A stretch of 10,060 nt of DNA from Phycisphaeraceae bacterium (GTDB taxonomy: Bacteria; Planctomycetota; Phycisphaerae; Phycisphaerales; Phycisphaeraceae): the NCBI GenBank assembly GCA_020850375.1, contig JADZET010000230.1:1-10060 (forward strand), written 5' to 3'. The notes beneath the pieces were generated by a model. That model saw nothing but the letters and a program-made list of their open reading frames with translations. It had not been told where the DNA came from and made no database searches. The translations under genes and the position numbers were made by a program. Positions 1 to 6,987 of this stretch are shown piece after piece. The first letter of the stretch is position 1, and each line of letters starts with the position of its first letter.

Positions 1-86
1 CCGTGGGGGGCACAATGGCGGGCCCGCCGCCTTGCCAGGGAGTGGCGATGACGATTGATTAATCCATCCTGGAAGGACGCTTAGAC

Positions 87-2738
87 ATGGCCATGCTGTA
101 TCCCGAGGGGCTGCTCTGTGAGTACGCAGTGAATCCGCTGGGGATCGACGTGACCCGGCCGCGGCTGAGCTGGCGGCTGGAGGCGGACGCGGAGGGGAGT
201 CGCAAGGCGCCGGTGCAGACGGCGTATCGGGTGCGGGTGGCGTCGAGCGAGGAGCAGCTGATTCAGGCGATTGAGGGCGGCAAGGCGGACCTGTGGGACA
301 GCGGGATCGTCAGGTCGGGGCAGACGCTGCACGTCGAGTACGCGGGCAGGAAGCTGCGCAGCGGGCAGCGGTGCTGGTGGAGCGTGGAGGTCTGGGCGGA
401 TGAGCAGGAGGCGTCGGCGTTGTCCTGGCCGGCGTGGTGGGAGATGGGGCTGCTTGATCCGGCCAAGGACTGGCATGGGCCTTGGATCGGGCGGACGGAG
501 ACGATCGAATATGAGCCGGCGCCGTTCTTTCGGCGGGAGGTGGAGCTGCCTGCAGAAATAGCGACAGCGCGGCTTTACATCTGCGGGTTGGGATATCACG
601 AGCTGAGCATCAACGGGTGGAAGGTCGGCGGGCATGCGCTCGACCCGACGTGGACGATGTATCACAAGCGGGTGCTGTACGTCACGCACGACGTGACGGA
701 GCTGTTGCGGCCGGGGAGCAATGCGATCGGCGTGGTTCTGGGGACGGGGTGGTACAACTGCCACGCCAAGGCGGTGTGGGGGTTCGACAAGGCGCCATGG
801 CGGGCGGCGCCGGCGCTGCGACTGGAATTGCGCGTGACGCTTGAGGACGGGCGCGAGATGGTGGTGGCGAGCGGGCCGGAGTGGAGGACGACGACGGGGC
901 CGATCGTGGAAGACAGCATCTACACGGGCGAGACGTATGACGCACGATTGGAGATGCCGGGGTGGGATCAGCCAGGTTTTGACGATTCGCAGTGGCAGGC
1001 GGCGAAGGTGGTTGCTGGGCCGGCGGGACGATTGGCGGCGCAGCAGATGCCGGCGGTCGAGCCGGGCAAAGCGATCCGGCCGGTGAGGGTGTGGGAGTCG
1101 AGCAAGGGGGTCTATGTGGTCGACGCGGGGCAGAACCTCGCGGGGCGAGCGCGGCTGAAGGTGCGGGGCAAACGTGGCACGAAGATCGTCATGAAATATG
1201 CCGAGACGCTCAAGCCCGATGGGAGCGCGGACGTTGACGGCAACGCGGGGCTGATCAAGCGGGCGGGGTTCTCGGACAAGTTCCAGACGGACACGTACAT
1301 CTGCAAGGGAGAGGGTGTCGAGACATGGGAGTCACGCTTCACGTACCACGGGTTTCAGTATGTCGAGGTGGCAGGATTCCCTGGAAAACTCAAGGCGAGC
1401 GACATCAGCATCATCCCGCTGCACACACGGCAGGAGCGGGTGGGGACGTTCAGGTCGTCGAATCGGGTGCTCAACAGGCTGTGGGCGATGACGCGGTGGT
1501 CATATCTGAGCAACCTGGTGGGTGTGCCGACGGACTGCCCGCAGCGGGAGAAGAACGGCTGGACGGGCGACGCGCAGCTCGCGGCCGAGCAGGCGATCTA
1601 CAACCATGATCCGGCCCTGGTCTACACCAACTGGCTCGAAGACTACCGGGACTCACAACTAGCGGATGGACGTCTTCCGGGGATCGTGCCGACGAGCGGG
1701 CACTTCGGGTACGACGGAGAGTACGGGCCGGGCTGGGACTCGGCGTACGTGATGATGCCGTGGCATATGTACCTGTACTACGGCGACCGGCGCATCCTCG
1801 CCCGCCACTACCCGGGGATGAAGAAGTACGTGGCGTACCTGAACAAGCGGGCGAGCAAGGGCGTGCTGCGGTACGGCCTGGGCGACTGGCTGCCGCCGAT
1901 CCACGATCGGTGCATCCCGGTGACGTCGACGGCGATGTACTACGACGTGGCGAAGAAAGTGGCGGCGATCGCGGGGATCCTGGGTAAGGAGACGGAAGCG
2001 ACGAAGTACGAGGCCCTAGCCGCGAAGGTGCGGGAGGCCTTCTATCGGGAGATGTTCAACGTCAAGAAGGGCTTCTGCGGGAACAACTACCAGACGGACT
2101 TCGCGGCGGTGCTCTATCACGGGATCCTCAAGGAGGAGGATCGGCCGAAGGTGCTGGGGAATCTCCTGCAGATGATCAAGGCCCACGGCGGGCACCTGGC
2201 CACGGGCATCCTGGGGGCACGAGCGATGCTCAACGTGCTGCTCGATCACGGCAGGACGGACGTGGCGTATGCCATGGTGACCAAGCCGGACTACCCGGGG
2301 TGGGGTTATTGGGTGAGCCGGGGGGCGACGACGCTGTGGGAGACGTGGGACGGCGTGGACGTGTCGCAGAACCACATCATGTTCGGGGAGGTCAGCGCGT
2401 GGTTCTACAAGGCACTGGCGGGGATCCGGGTGGACCCCCAACAGCCTGCCTTTGAGCATGTGGTAATTCGGCCGCAGGTGGTGGGGGATCTCAGGCACGT
2501 CTCGGCGTCGACGCGGACGCTGCGGGGGGTGGTGAGCAGTGCGTGGGAGCGGAAGGGAGGCAAGCTGACGCTGCAGGTGGAGATCCCGCCGACGGCGACG
2601 GGGACAGTGTGTGTACCGTGGGCGTCGAAGGGGAAGGCCCCGGGCAGGCCGAGTCGGATGGAGACGGATGCGAGCGGGCGGACGGTGGCGGTGTATGAGG
2701 TGGGGCCAGGCGTGCATCGGTTTGTGGGAAGTTTGTAA
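87..2738 (+). CDS. Alpha-L-rhamnosidase, glycoside hydrolase family 78
   Basis: This 883-residue protein should hydrolyse terminal alpha-L-rhamnose from plant, algal or bacterial glycans or glycosides. The N-terminus carries the typical GH78 opening, with an NPLGID motif and a PRLSW motif in the first 30 residues. It is followed by a beta-rich rhamnosidase N domain (about 145-320, LYICGLGYHELSING region), a second beta domain (about 330-430), the (alpha/alpha)6 catalytic barrel (about 440-780) and a C-terminal beta domain (about 785-865). The hallmark DCPQRE...GWTGDAQ is at 483-497. D483, E488 and D495 have the same spacing as the substrate-binding and acid residues described for Bacillus RhaB (D567, E572, D579). 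E752 in TTLWETWDG fits the second catalytic glutamate. The start is supported by GGAAGGA at 71-77, nine bases before ATG. No signal peptide or lipobox is visible, so it is probably cytoplasmic and acts on imported oligosaccharides. The promoter is not resolvable and may lie upstream of the window. Confidence 0.95.
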   Translation: MAMLYPEGLLCEYAVNPLGIDVTRPRLSWRLEADAEGSRKAPVQTAYRVRVASSEEQLIQAIEGGKADLWDSGIVRSGQTLHVEYAGRKLRSGQRCWWSVEVWADEQEASALSWPAWWEMGLLDPAKDWHGPWIGRTETIEYEPAPFFRREVELPAEIATARLYICGLGYHELSINGWKVGGHALDPTWTMYHKRVLYVTHDVTELLRPGSNAIGVVLGTGWYNCHAKAVWGFDKAPWRAAPALRLELRVTLEDGREMVVASGPEWRTTTGPIVEDSIYTGETYDARLEMPGWDQPGFDDSQWQAAKVVAGPAGRLAAQQMPAVEPGKAIRPVRVWESSKGVYVVDAGQNLAGRARLKVRGKRGTKIVMKYAETLKPDGSADVDGNAGLIKRAGFSDKFQTDTYICKGEGVETWESRFTYHGFQYVEVAGFPGKLKASDISIIPLHTRQERVGTFRSSNRVLNRLWAMTRWSYLSNLVGVPTDCPQREKNGWTGDAQLAAEQAIYNHDPALVYTNWLEDYRDSQLADGRLPGIVPTSGHFGYDGEYGPGWDSAYVMMPWHMYLYYGDRRILARHYPGMKKYVAYLNKRASKGVLRYGLGDWLPPIHDRCIPVTSTAMYYDVAKKVAAIAGILGKETEATKYEALAAKVREAFYREMFNVKKGFCGNNYQTDFAAVLYHGILKEEDRPKVLGNLLQMIKAHGGHLATGILGARAMLNVLLDHGRTDVAYAMVTKPDYPGWGYWVSRGATTLWETWDGVDVSQNHIMFGEVSAWFYKALAGIRVDPQQPAFEHVVIRPQVVGDLRHVSASTRTLRGVVSSAWERKGGKLTLQVEIPPTATGTVCVPWASKGKAPGRPSRMETDASGRTVAVYEVGPGVHRFVGSL

Positions 2739-2749
2739 GGGATGAGAGA

Positions 2750-2771
2750 CCCAGGCATAGCCATGCCTGGG
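2750..2771. repeat. Perfect 9-bp hairpin after the rhamnosidase gene
   Basis: CCCAGGCAT (2750-2758) and ATGCCTGGG (2763-2771) are exact inverted copies around the four-base loop AGCC. The hairpin begins 12 bases after the rhamnosidase stop codon. No T-run follows on either strand, so it is not a textbook intrinsic terminator. It could stabilise the mRNA 3' end, attenuate read-through into the thioesterase gene, or be one copy of a dispersed intergenic palindrome. The structure is directly visible; the role is inference. Confidence 0.7.
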
Positions 2772-2818
2772 CTTGGCAGAGACCGGCTGGACGAGCGTTG
2801 GGAGGTTATGCTTTGGGG

Positions 2819-3205
2819 ATGAGCACGCAGGTCAGCACGAGCGTCGAGATTCGGGTGCGGTACAACGACTGCGACCCCATGCGGGTGGTGCACCACAGCG
2901 TGTACCCGGTCTGGTTCGAGATCGCCCGGACGGAGCTGCTGCGGCAGCGGGCGATGGCGTACCGGGAGATGGAGGAACGGGGGGTCTTTTTTGTGGTCAC
3001 GGAATTAAGCGTCCGTTACCGCAAGCCGGCCCGGTACGACGACGTGATCCGGGTGGAGGTGGTGGAGAAATACACGGGCGGGGTGAAGATCCAGCATGAA
3101 TACGGGGTCTTCCGGGGGCAGGAGCTCCTGGTTGAGGGTTCGACGACGCTGGTGTGCGTCAGCCGGGACGGTAAACCCCAGCGGCTGCCGGAGTTCCTGG
3201 CGTAG
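2819..3205 (+). CDS. Acyl-CoA thioesterase, 4HBT/YbgC-type hotdog fold
   Basis: This 128-residue single-domain protein is a member of the 4-hydroxybenzoyl-CoA thioesterase-like hotdog family, which hydrolyses acyl-CoA thioesters in the cytoplasm. The signature YNDCDP...VVHHSVY lies at residues 15-29, followed by WFEIARTELLR (32-42). D19, the second Asp of DCDP, aligns with catalytic Asp17 of Pseudomonas 4-HBT. The middle stretch VRYRKPARYDD is the usual continuation of the fold. Where most relatives have a glycine before the hydrophobic pair (as in DCDPAGIV), this one has R22. ATG at 2819 is preferred, with GGAGG at 2801-2805, 13 bases upstream. An in-frame TTG at 2798 would add seven residues but has no ribosome binding site. 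The gene lies 80 bases after the rhamnosidase, past a hairpin. YbgC proper is usually found with tol-pal genes, which are absent here, so the physiological substrate is unknown. Confidence 0.88.
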   Translation: MSTQVSTSVEIRVRYNDCDPMRVVHHSVYPVWFEIARTELLRQRAMAYREMEERGVFFVVTELSVRYRKPARYDDVIRVEVVEKYTGGVKIQHEYGVFRGQELLVEGSTTLVCVSRDGKPQRLPEFLA

Positions 3206-3220
3206 CACGTCACGGGCTCT

Positions 3221-3248
3221 TTGACGGGGATCGGGGACTCACTACAAT
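3221..3248 (+). promoter_or_regulatory. Sigma70-type promoter for ppdK
   Basis: TTGACG (3221-3226) and TACAAT (3243-3248) are separated by 16 bases, each one mismatch from the housekeeping consensus. Transcription would start near 3255, giving a leader of roughly 93 bases before the ppdK start. It is the best promoter match in the window and suggests ppdK is transcribed independently and strongly. The leader carries a run of seven T at 3263-3269. Confidence 0.75.
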
Positions 3249-3347
3249 CTGCGACTTCGACGTTTTTTTAGCGACTCCCGCGTACAGCCACGGCCGGCGC
3301 AGGTGGAAGCGTTAGCCCATCGGCCCGGTGATTGAGGAAATACTGAC

Positions 3348-6104
3348 ATGGCCAAGACTTCGTCCAAGCGTTCGACCAAGAAGACCGGCAAGAAGGTTGC
3401 CAAGAAGACCGCGAAGAAGGCGCCCGCCAAGAAGCCCGCCGCCAAGAAGACTACCGGGGGTTCCGCGGGCGGCAAGACGCGGATGATCTATTACTTCGGC
3501 AAGACCCGCACCGACGGCAACGGCAAGCAGAAAGAGTTGCTCGGCGGCAAGGGGGCGAACCTGGCGGAGATGACGAGCATCGGGCTGCCGGTGCCCCCGG
3601 GCTTCACGATCACGACCGAGGTCTGCGCCCTTTACTACAAGGTCGGCCGCAAGCTCCCCGCGGCGCTGATGGACCAGGTGCGCCATCACGTGGCCATGCT
3701 CGAGAAGGAGCTGGGCAAGAAGTTCGGGGACTCGACGAACCCGTTGCTGTTCTCGGTGCGTTCGGGGGCGGCCCAGTCGATGCCGGGGATGATGAACACG
3801 ATCCTGAACCTGGGATTGAACGACCAGTCGGTGGTGGGCGTGGTCAACGCGACGCAGAACGAGCGGTTCGCGTATGACTCCTACCGCCGGCTGATCAACA
3901 TGTACGGCGACGTGGTCATGAACGTCGACCATGAGCATTTCGAAGAGGCCTTCGACAAGATCAAGCTCAAATACAACGCCAAGCTCGACACCGACGTGCC
4001 CGCCAAGGGCCTGATCGAGTTGTGCGAGGCCTACAAGGCCGTGTATCGCAGTCACGTCGGCCAGGATTTCCCGCAGGACCCCTACAAGCAGCTCGAGCTG
4101 GCCATCGAGGCCGTCTTTAAGAGCTGGATGCAGCACCGGGCGGTGCGGTACCGCCAGATCAACAACATCCAGGGCCTGCTCGGGACGGCCGTCAACGTGC
4201 AGTCGATGGTGTTCGGCAACATGGGCGACGACTGCGGGACGGGCGTGGCCTTCACGCGCAACCCGTCGACGGGCGAGAACAAGTTCTACGGCGAGTTCCT
4301 GATCAACGCCCAGGGCGAGGACGTGGTGGCAGGCATCCGCACGCCGATGCACTGCGACGAGATGCCCAAGTGGAAGCCCGAGGTCTACAAGCAGCTCCTG
4401 GGCATCAAGAAGACGCTCGAGAACCACTACCGGGACATGCAGGACATCGAGTTCACCATCGAACGGTCCAAGCTCTTCATGCTCCAGACGCGCAACGGCA
4501 AGCGCACCGGGGCGGCGGCCGTCAAGATCGCCTGCGACATGGTCAAGGAGAAGCTGATCACCGAGAAGCAAGGCGTGCTGCGCATCCCGGCGGGCGACCT
4601 GACGCAGCTCCTGCTGCCGAGCTTCAGCCCGGCGGGCAAGAAGAACGCTGCGGTGCTGACCCGCGGTCTGCCGGCGTCGCCCGGCGCGGCGGTGGGCAAG
4701 CTGGCGTTCACGGCCGAGGAGGCGGTCAATCGCACGCGGGCGGGCGAGGCGGTGCTGCTGGTCCGCAAGGAGACCAACCCCGAGGACATCGACGGGATGC
4801 ACTCGGCGGCGGGCATCCTCACCAGCACGGGCGGGATGACCAGCCACGCGGCCGTGGTGGCCCGCGGGTGGGGCCGCTGCTGCGTGGCCGGCGCCGGCGA
4901 GATCCAGATTGACGCCAAGAGCCGGACGATCACCGTCAAGGGCAAGACCTACACGCACGCCGACACGCTGTCGATCGACGGCTCAACCGGCGAGGTGATG
5001 GCGGGCACCATCCAGCGTCAGGAGCCGACGCTGTCGGGCGACTTCGCGACGGTGATGAAGTGGTCGGACAAGTACCGGACGCTGAAGGTGAGGACCAACG
5101 CGGACACGCCGGCCGACGCCGTGCGGGCGCGAGAGTTCGGGGCCGAGGGCATCGGCCTCTGCCGGACCGAGCACATGTTCTTCGAGGGCGATCGCATCAA
5201 GGCGATGCGCGAGATGATCCTGGCCGAGGCCAAGGAGGCCCGCGTGGCGGCGCTGGCGAAGCTGCTGCCCTACCAGAAGCAGGACTTCGTCGGGATCTTC
5301 ACGGCCATGAAGGGGCTGCCGGTGACGGTGCGCCTGCTTGACCCCCCGCTGCACGAGTTCCTGCCGCAGGACGAGAAGAACCAGAGCGAGATGGCGCACA
5401 TGATCGGCGTGCCGGCCGAGAAGGTGCGGGCCCGCGTGGCGCAGCTGCACGAGGCCAACCCCATGCTCGGGCACCGCGGCTGCCGGCTGAGCGTGACGTA
5501 CCCCGAGATCGTGGACATGCAGGTGACGGCCATCGTCGAGGCGGCGATCGAGTGCAAGAACAAGGGCATCGACGCGATCCCCGAGATCATGCACCCGCTC
5601 GTCGGCACGCAGAAGGAGCTGGCGATGCTCCGGGCCCAGACGCTCCGCGTGATCGACGAGGTCAAGGCCAAGCACAACTACAAGGGCAAGCTGGACATCA
5701 CCGTCGGCACGATGATCGAGGTGCCCCGCGCGGCGGTGACGGCGGACCAGATCGCCCACGAGGCGGATTTCTTCAGCTTCGGCACCAACGACCTGACGCA
5801 GATGACCTTCGGGTACAGCCGCGACGACGTGAACACCTTCCTGCCGGACTATCTGGCGCAGGAGCTGTTGCCCAACGACCCGTTCCAGTCGCTGGACACC
5901 GAGGGCGTGGGGCAACTCGTTCAGATGGCCGTGGCCAAGGGCCGAGGAGTGAAGAAGGGCCTCAAGTGCGGCATCTGCGGCGAGCACGGCGGCGACCCGG
6001 CGTCGGTGTGGTTCTGCCACAAGGTCGGGCTGAATTACGTGAGCTGCTCGCCGTTCCGCGTGCCGATCGCCCGGCTGGCGGCGGCGCAGGCGGCGCTCAA
6101 GTAA
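3348..6104 (+). CDS. ppdK: Pyruvate, phosphate dikinase with lysine-rich N-terminal tail
   Basis: PPDK catalyses pyruvate + ATP + Pi to PEP + AMP + PPi, reversibly, linking glycolysis and gluconeogenesis. The 918-residue protein has a 45-residue tail, then the standard three-domain enzyme. These are the ATP-grasp domain (LGGKGANLAEM, SVRSGAAQSMPGMMNT, GTGVAFTRNPSTGE), the swivelling phosphohistidine domain (GGMTSHAAVVARG) and the C-terminal PEP/pyruvate barrel (LCRTEHMFF, TMIEVPRAA, FGTNDLTQMTFG, KCGICGEHGG). The phosphohistidine is H500; removing the tail gives 455, exactly the Clostridium symbiosum number. The catalytic cysteine is C877 in GICGEHGG. The core of about 873 residues matches the family length of about 874. 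The tail (residues 1-45) contains 15 Lys in repeated KK-x-x units and resembles histone H1 or HU-like tails. GAGGA at 3334-3338 sits nine bases before this ATG, while the in-frame ATG at 3483 has no good ribosome site, so the tail is probably translated. Codon use is unlike the neighbours, rich in GGC and CGC, suggesting high expression. Confidence 0.97.
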   Translation: MAKTSSKRSTKKTGKKVAKKTAKKAPAKKPAAKKTTGGSAGGKTRMIYYFGKTRTDGNGKQKELLGGKGANLAEMTSIGLPVPPGFTITTEVCALYYKVGRKLPAALMDQVRHHVAMLEKELGKKFGDSTNPLLFSVRSGAAQSMPGMMNTILNLGLNDQSVVGVVNATQNERFAYDSYRRLINMYGDVVMNVDHEHFEEAFDKIKLKYNAKLDTDVPAKGLIELCEAYKAVYRSHVGQDFPQDPYKQLELAIEAVFKSWMQHRAVRYRQINNIQGLLGTAVNVQSMVFGNMGDDCGTGVAFTRNPSTGENKFYGEFLINAQGEDVVAGIRTPMHCDEMPKWKPEVYKQLLGIKKTLENHYRDMQDIEFTIERSKLFMLQTRNGKRTGAAAVKIACDMVKEKLITEKQGVLRIPAGDLTQLLLPSFSPAGKKNAAVLTRGLPASPGAAVGKLAFTAEEAVNRTRAGEAVLLVRKETNPEDIDGMHSAAGILTSTGGMTSHAAVVARGWGRCCVAGAGEIQIDAKSRTITVKGKTYTHADTLSIDGSTGEVMAGTIQRQEPTLSGDFATVMKWSDKYRTLKVRTNADTPADAVRAREFGAEGIGLCRTEHMFFEGDRIKAMREMILAEAKEARVAALAKLLPYQKQDFVGIFTAMKGLPVTVRLLDPPLHEFLPQDEKNQSEMAHMIGVPAEKVRARVAQLHEANPMLGHRGCRLSVTYPEIVDMQVTAIVEAAIECKNKGIDAIPEIMHPLVGTQKELAMLRAQTLRVIDEVKAKHNYKGKLDITVGTMIEVPRAAVTADQIAHEADFFSFGTNDLTQMTFGYSRDDVNTFLPDYLAQELLPNDPFQSLDTEGVGQLVQMAVAKGRGVKKGLKCGICGEHGGDPASVWFCHKVGLNYVSCSPFRVPIARLAAAQAALK

Positions 6105-6131
6105 GGCGTGTCGCGATAACCGAATGATTCA

Positions 6132-6157
6132 GGCCGGTCCCGCGACCGGCCTTTTTT
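6132..6157 (+). terminator. Rho-independent terminator of ppdK
   Basis: GGCCGGTC (6132-6139) and GACCGGCC (6144-6151) form a perfect 8-bp stem with a CCGC loop, directly followed by six T (6152-6157). It starts 27 bases after the ppdK stop. Read from the minus strand there is no T-run after the hairpin, so it should act mainly on ppdK transcripts and not on the converging gene. Confidence 0.93.
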
Positions 6158-6179
6158 CATTCTTGTCGCCCGGGGCGAG

Positions 6180-6821
6180 TCAGGAGAGCAGGAGCCGGAG
6201 GTAGGCGTGAGACCAGCGGTCGGCCAGGCTGAAGAGGACACTGCCAAAGATGAAGAAGGCGGCGGCGAAGGCGAGGATCCACAGGCCCTGGTGGGCGGGG
6301 TCCGAGGCGAGTCGCTGGTAGCCGCGGCTGAGGTTGGCCGCGACGTGCGAGCCGTCGAGCGGGGGGACGGGCAGGAGATTGAAGAGGCACAGGGCGAGGT
6401 TGGCCCAGCCGAAGATCAGCAGCAGATTCTGGGCGTTGAGCATCTTGAGGGTGTGGGCCCCGGGGCTGTGGCGGAGCCACAGGCCCAGGATGGTCAGGGC
6501 GACGAGCGAGAGCAGCAGGTTGGTCGCGGGGCCGGCCAGGGCGACGAGGGCCTCGGCGTACTTGCCGCGCAGGCGGGTGGGATCGACGGGCATCTGGCCC
6601 CAGGCGATGCCGAAGAGGAAGAGGCAGACCAGGGACCAGGGGCCCATGTGGACGAGGGGGTTAATGGTCATGTGGCCGCGGTAGATGGGGGTGTCGTCTC
6701 CAAGGCGGATGGCGGCCAGGCCGTGGGAGAGCTCGTGGAGGATGATGCTCAGGACGACGGTGAGGATCCATCCGAAATAGAAGAGCTGGCCGTCGGGGTT
6801 GAGGGCTTGTTCGATGAACAC
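6180..6821 (-). CDS. Site-2 protease family M50 membrane metalloprotease
   Basis: This 213-residue polytopic membrane protein belongs to the M50 (site-2 protease) family of zinc proteases that cut within membranes. HELSH is at 29-33, with H29 and H33 as zinc ligands and E30 as catalytic base, inside a hydrophobic segment (about 14-35). GPATN (97-101) begins another membrane segment. NLLPVPPLDG at 148-157 supplies the third ligand, D156, in the family's N-P-x-x-DG context. Hydrophobic segments are near 62-76, 89-115, 130-155 and 175-195. There is no PDZ domain, so it is the compact, RseP-unlike type; the substrate is unknown. The chosen start is GTG at 6821, with GGAG seven bases upstream on the minus strand. 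The open frame runs back to 7067, but that part crosses the mltA leader and start and lacks protein-like features. The gene converges on ppdK and diverges from mltA, with 166 bases between the two starts. Confidence 0.9.
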   Translation of the reverse strand: MFIEQALNPDGQLFYFGWILTVVLSIILHELSHGLAAIRLGDDTPIYRGHMTINPLVHMGPWSLVCLFLFGIAWGQMPVDPTRLRGKYAEALVALAGPATNLLLSLVALTILGLWLRHSPGAHTLKMLNAQNLLLIFGWANLALCLFNLLPVPPLDGSHVAANLSRGYQRLASDPAHQGLWILAFAAAFFIFGSVLFSLADRWSHAYLRLLLS

Positions 6822-6911
6822 GGGGGGGCTCCGTCGAGCTGGGCGAGGGGGATGGCCGATAACGTTTGTGGCCGGCGGGTTTTCCACCGACCACGCGGGG
6901 CGGGAAGCCTT

Positions 6912-6917
6912 TACAAT
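6912..6917 (+). promoter_or_regulatory. Possible -10 element upstream of mltA
   Basis: TACAAT lies 70 bases before the mltA start. There is no convincing -35 hexamer at the usual spacing, so this call rests on the -10 match and on similarity to the ppdK promoter: TACAAT-N-T-N-CGAC occurs at both sites (3243-3255 and 6912-6924). It sits in the divergent intergenic region shared with the M50 protease gene, whose own promoter I could not identify. Confidence 0.4.
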
Positions 6918-6987
6918 ATCCGACGGCCCGTGGGTTCGCTGCGACGTCCCGTATGCGGACGACGCCCGGCGGGCTTGGAGACCTTCG

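Noticed and set aside
1..86. Possible end of an upstream gene, and a CACAAT hexamer at 11-16 as a -10 box
   Set aside because: All three plus-strand frames stop between 49 and 62, and none of the short tails is recognisable. The matching -35 would lie near or beyond the window edge, so neither idea can be supported.
3312..4958. 548-codon open frame on the minus strand opposite ppdK, and a similar one at 4983-6020
   Set aside because: These mirror the codon structure of a GC-rich, strongly conserved gene. Their translations are low-complexity, rich in His, Arg, Leu and Val, without family motifs, while ppdK on the plus strand is unmistakable.
6799..6987. 63-residue N-terminal extension of MltA
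   Set aside because: It would bury the lipoprotein signal peptide inside the protein. The ATG at 6988 with GGAG seven bases upstream gives a proper type II signal sequence.
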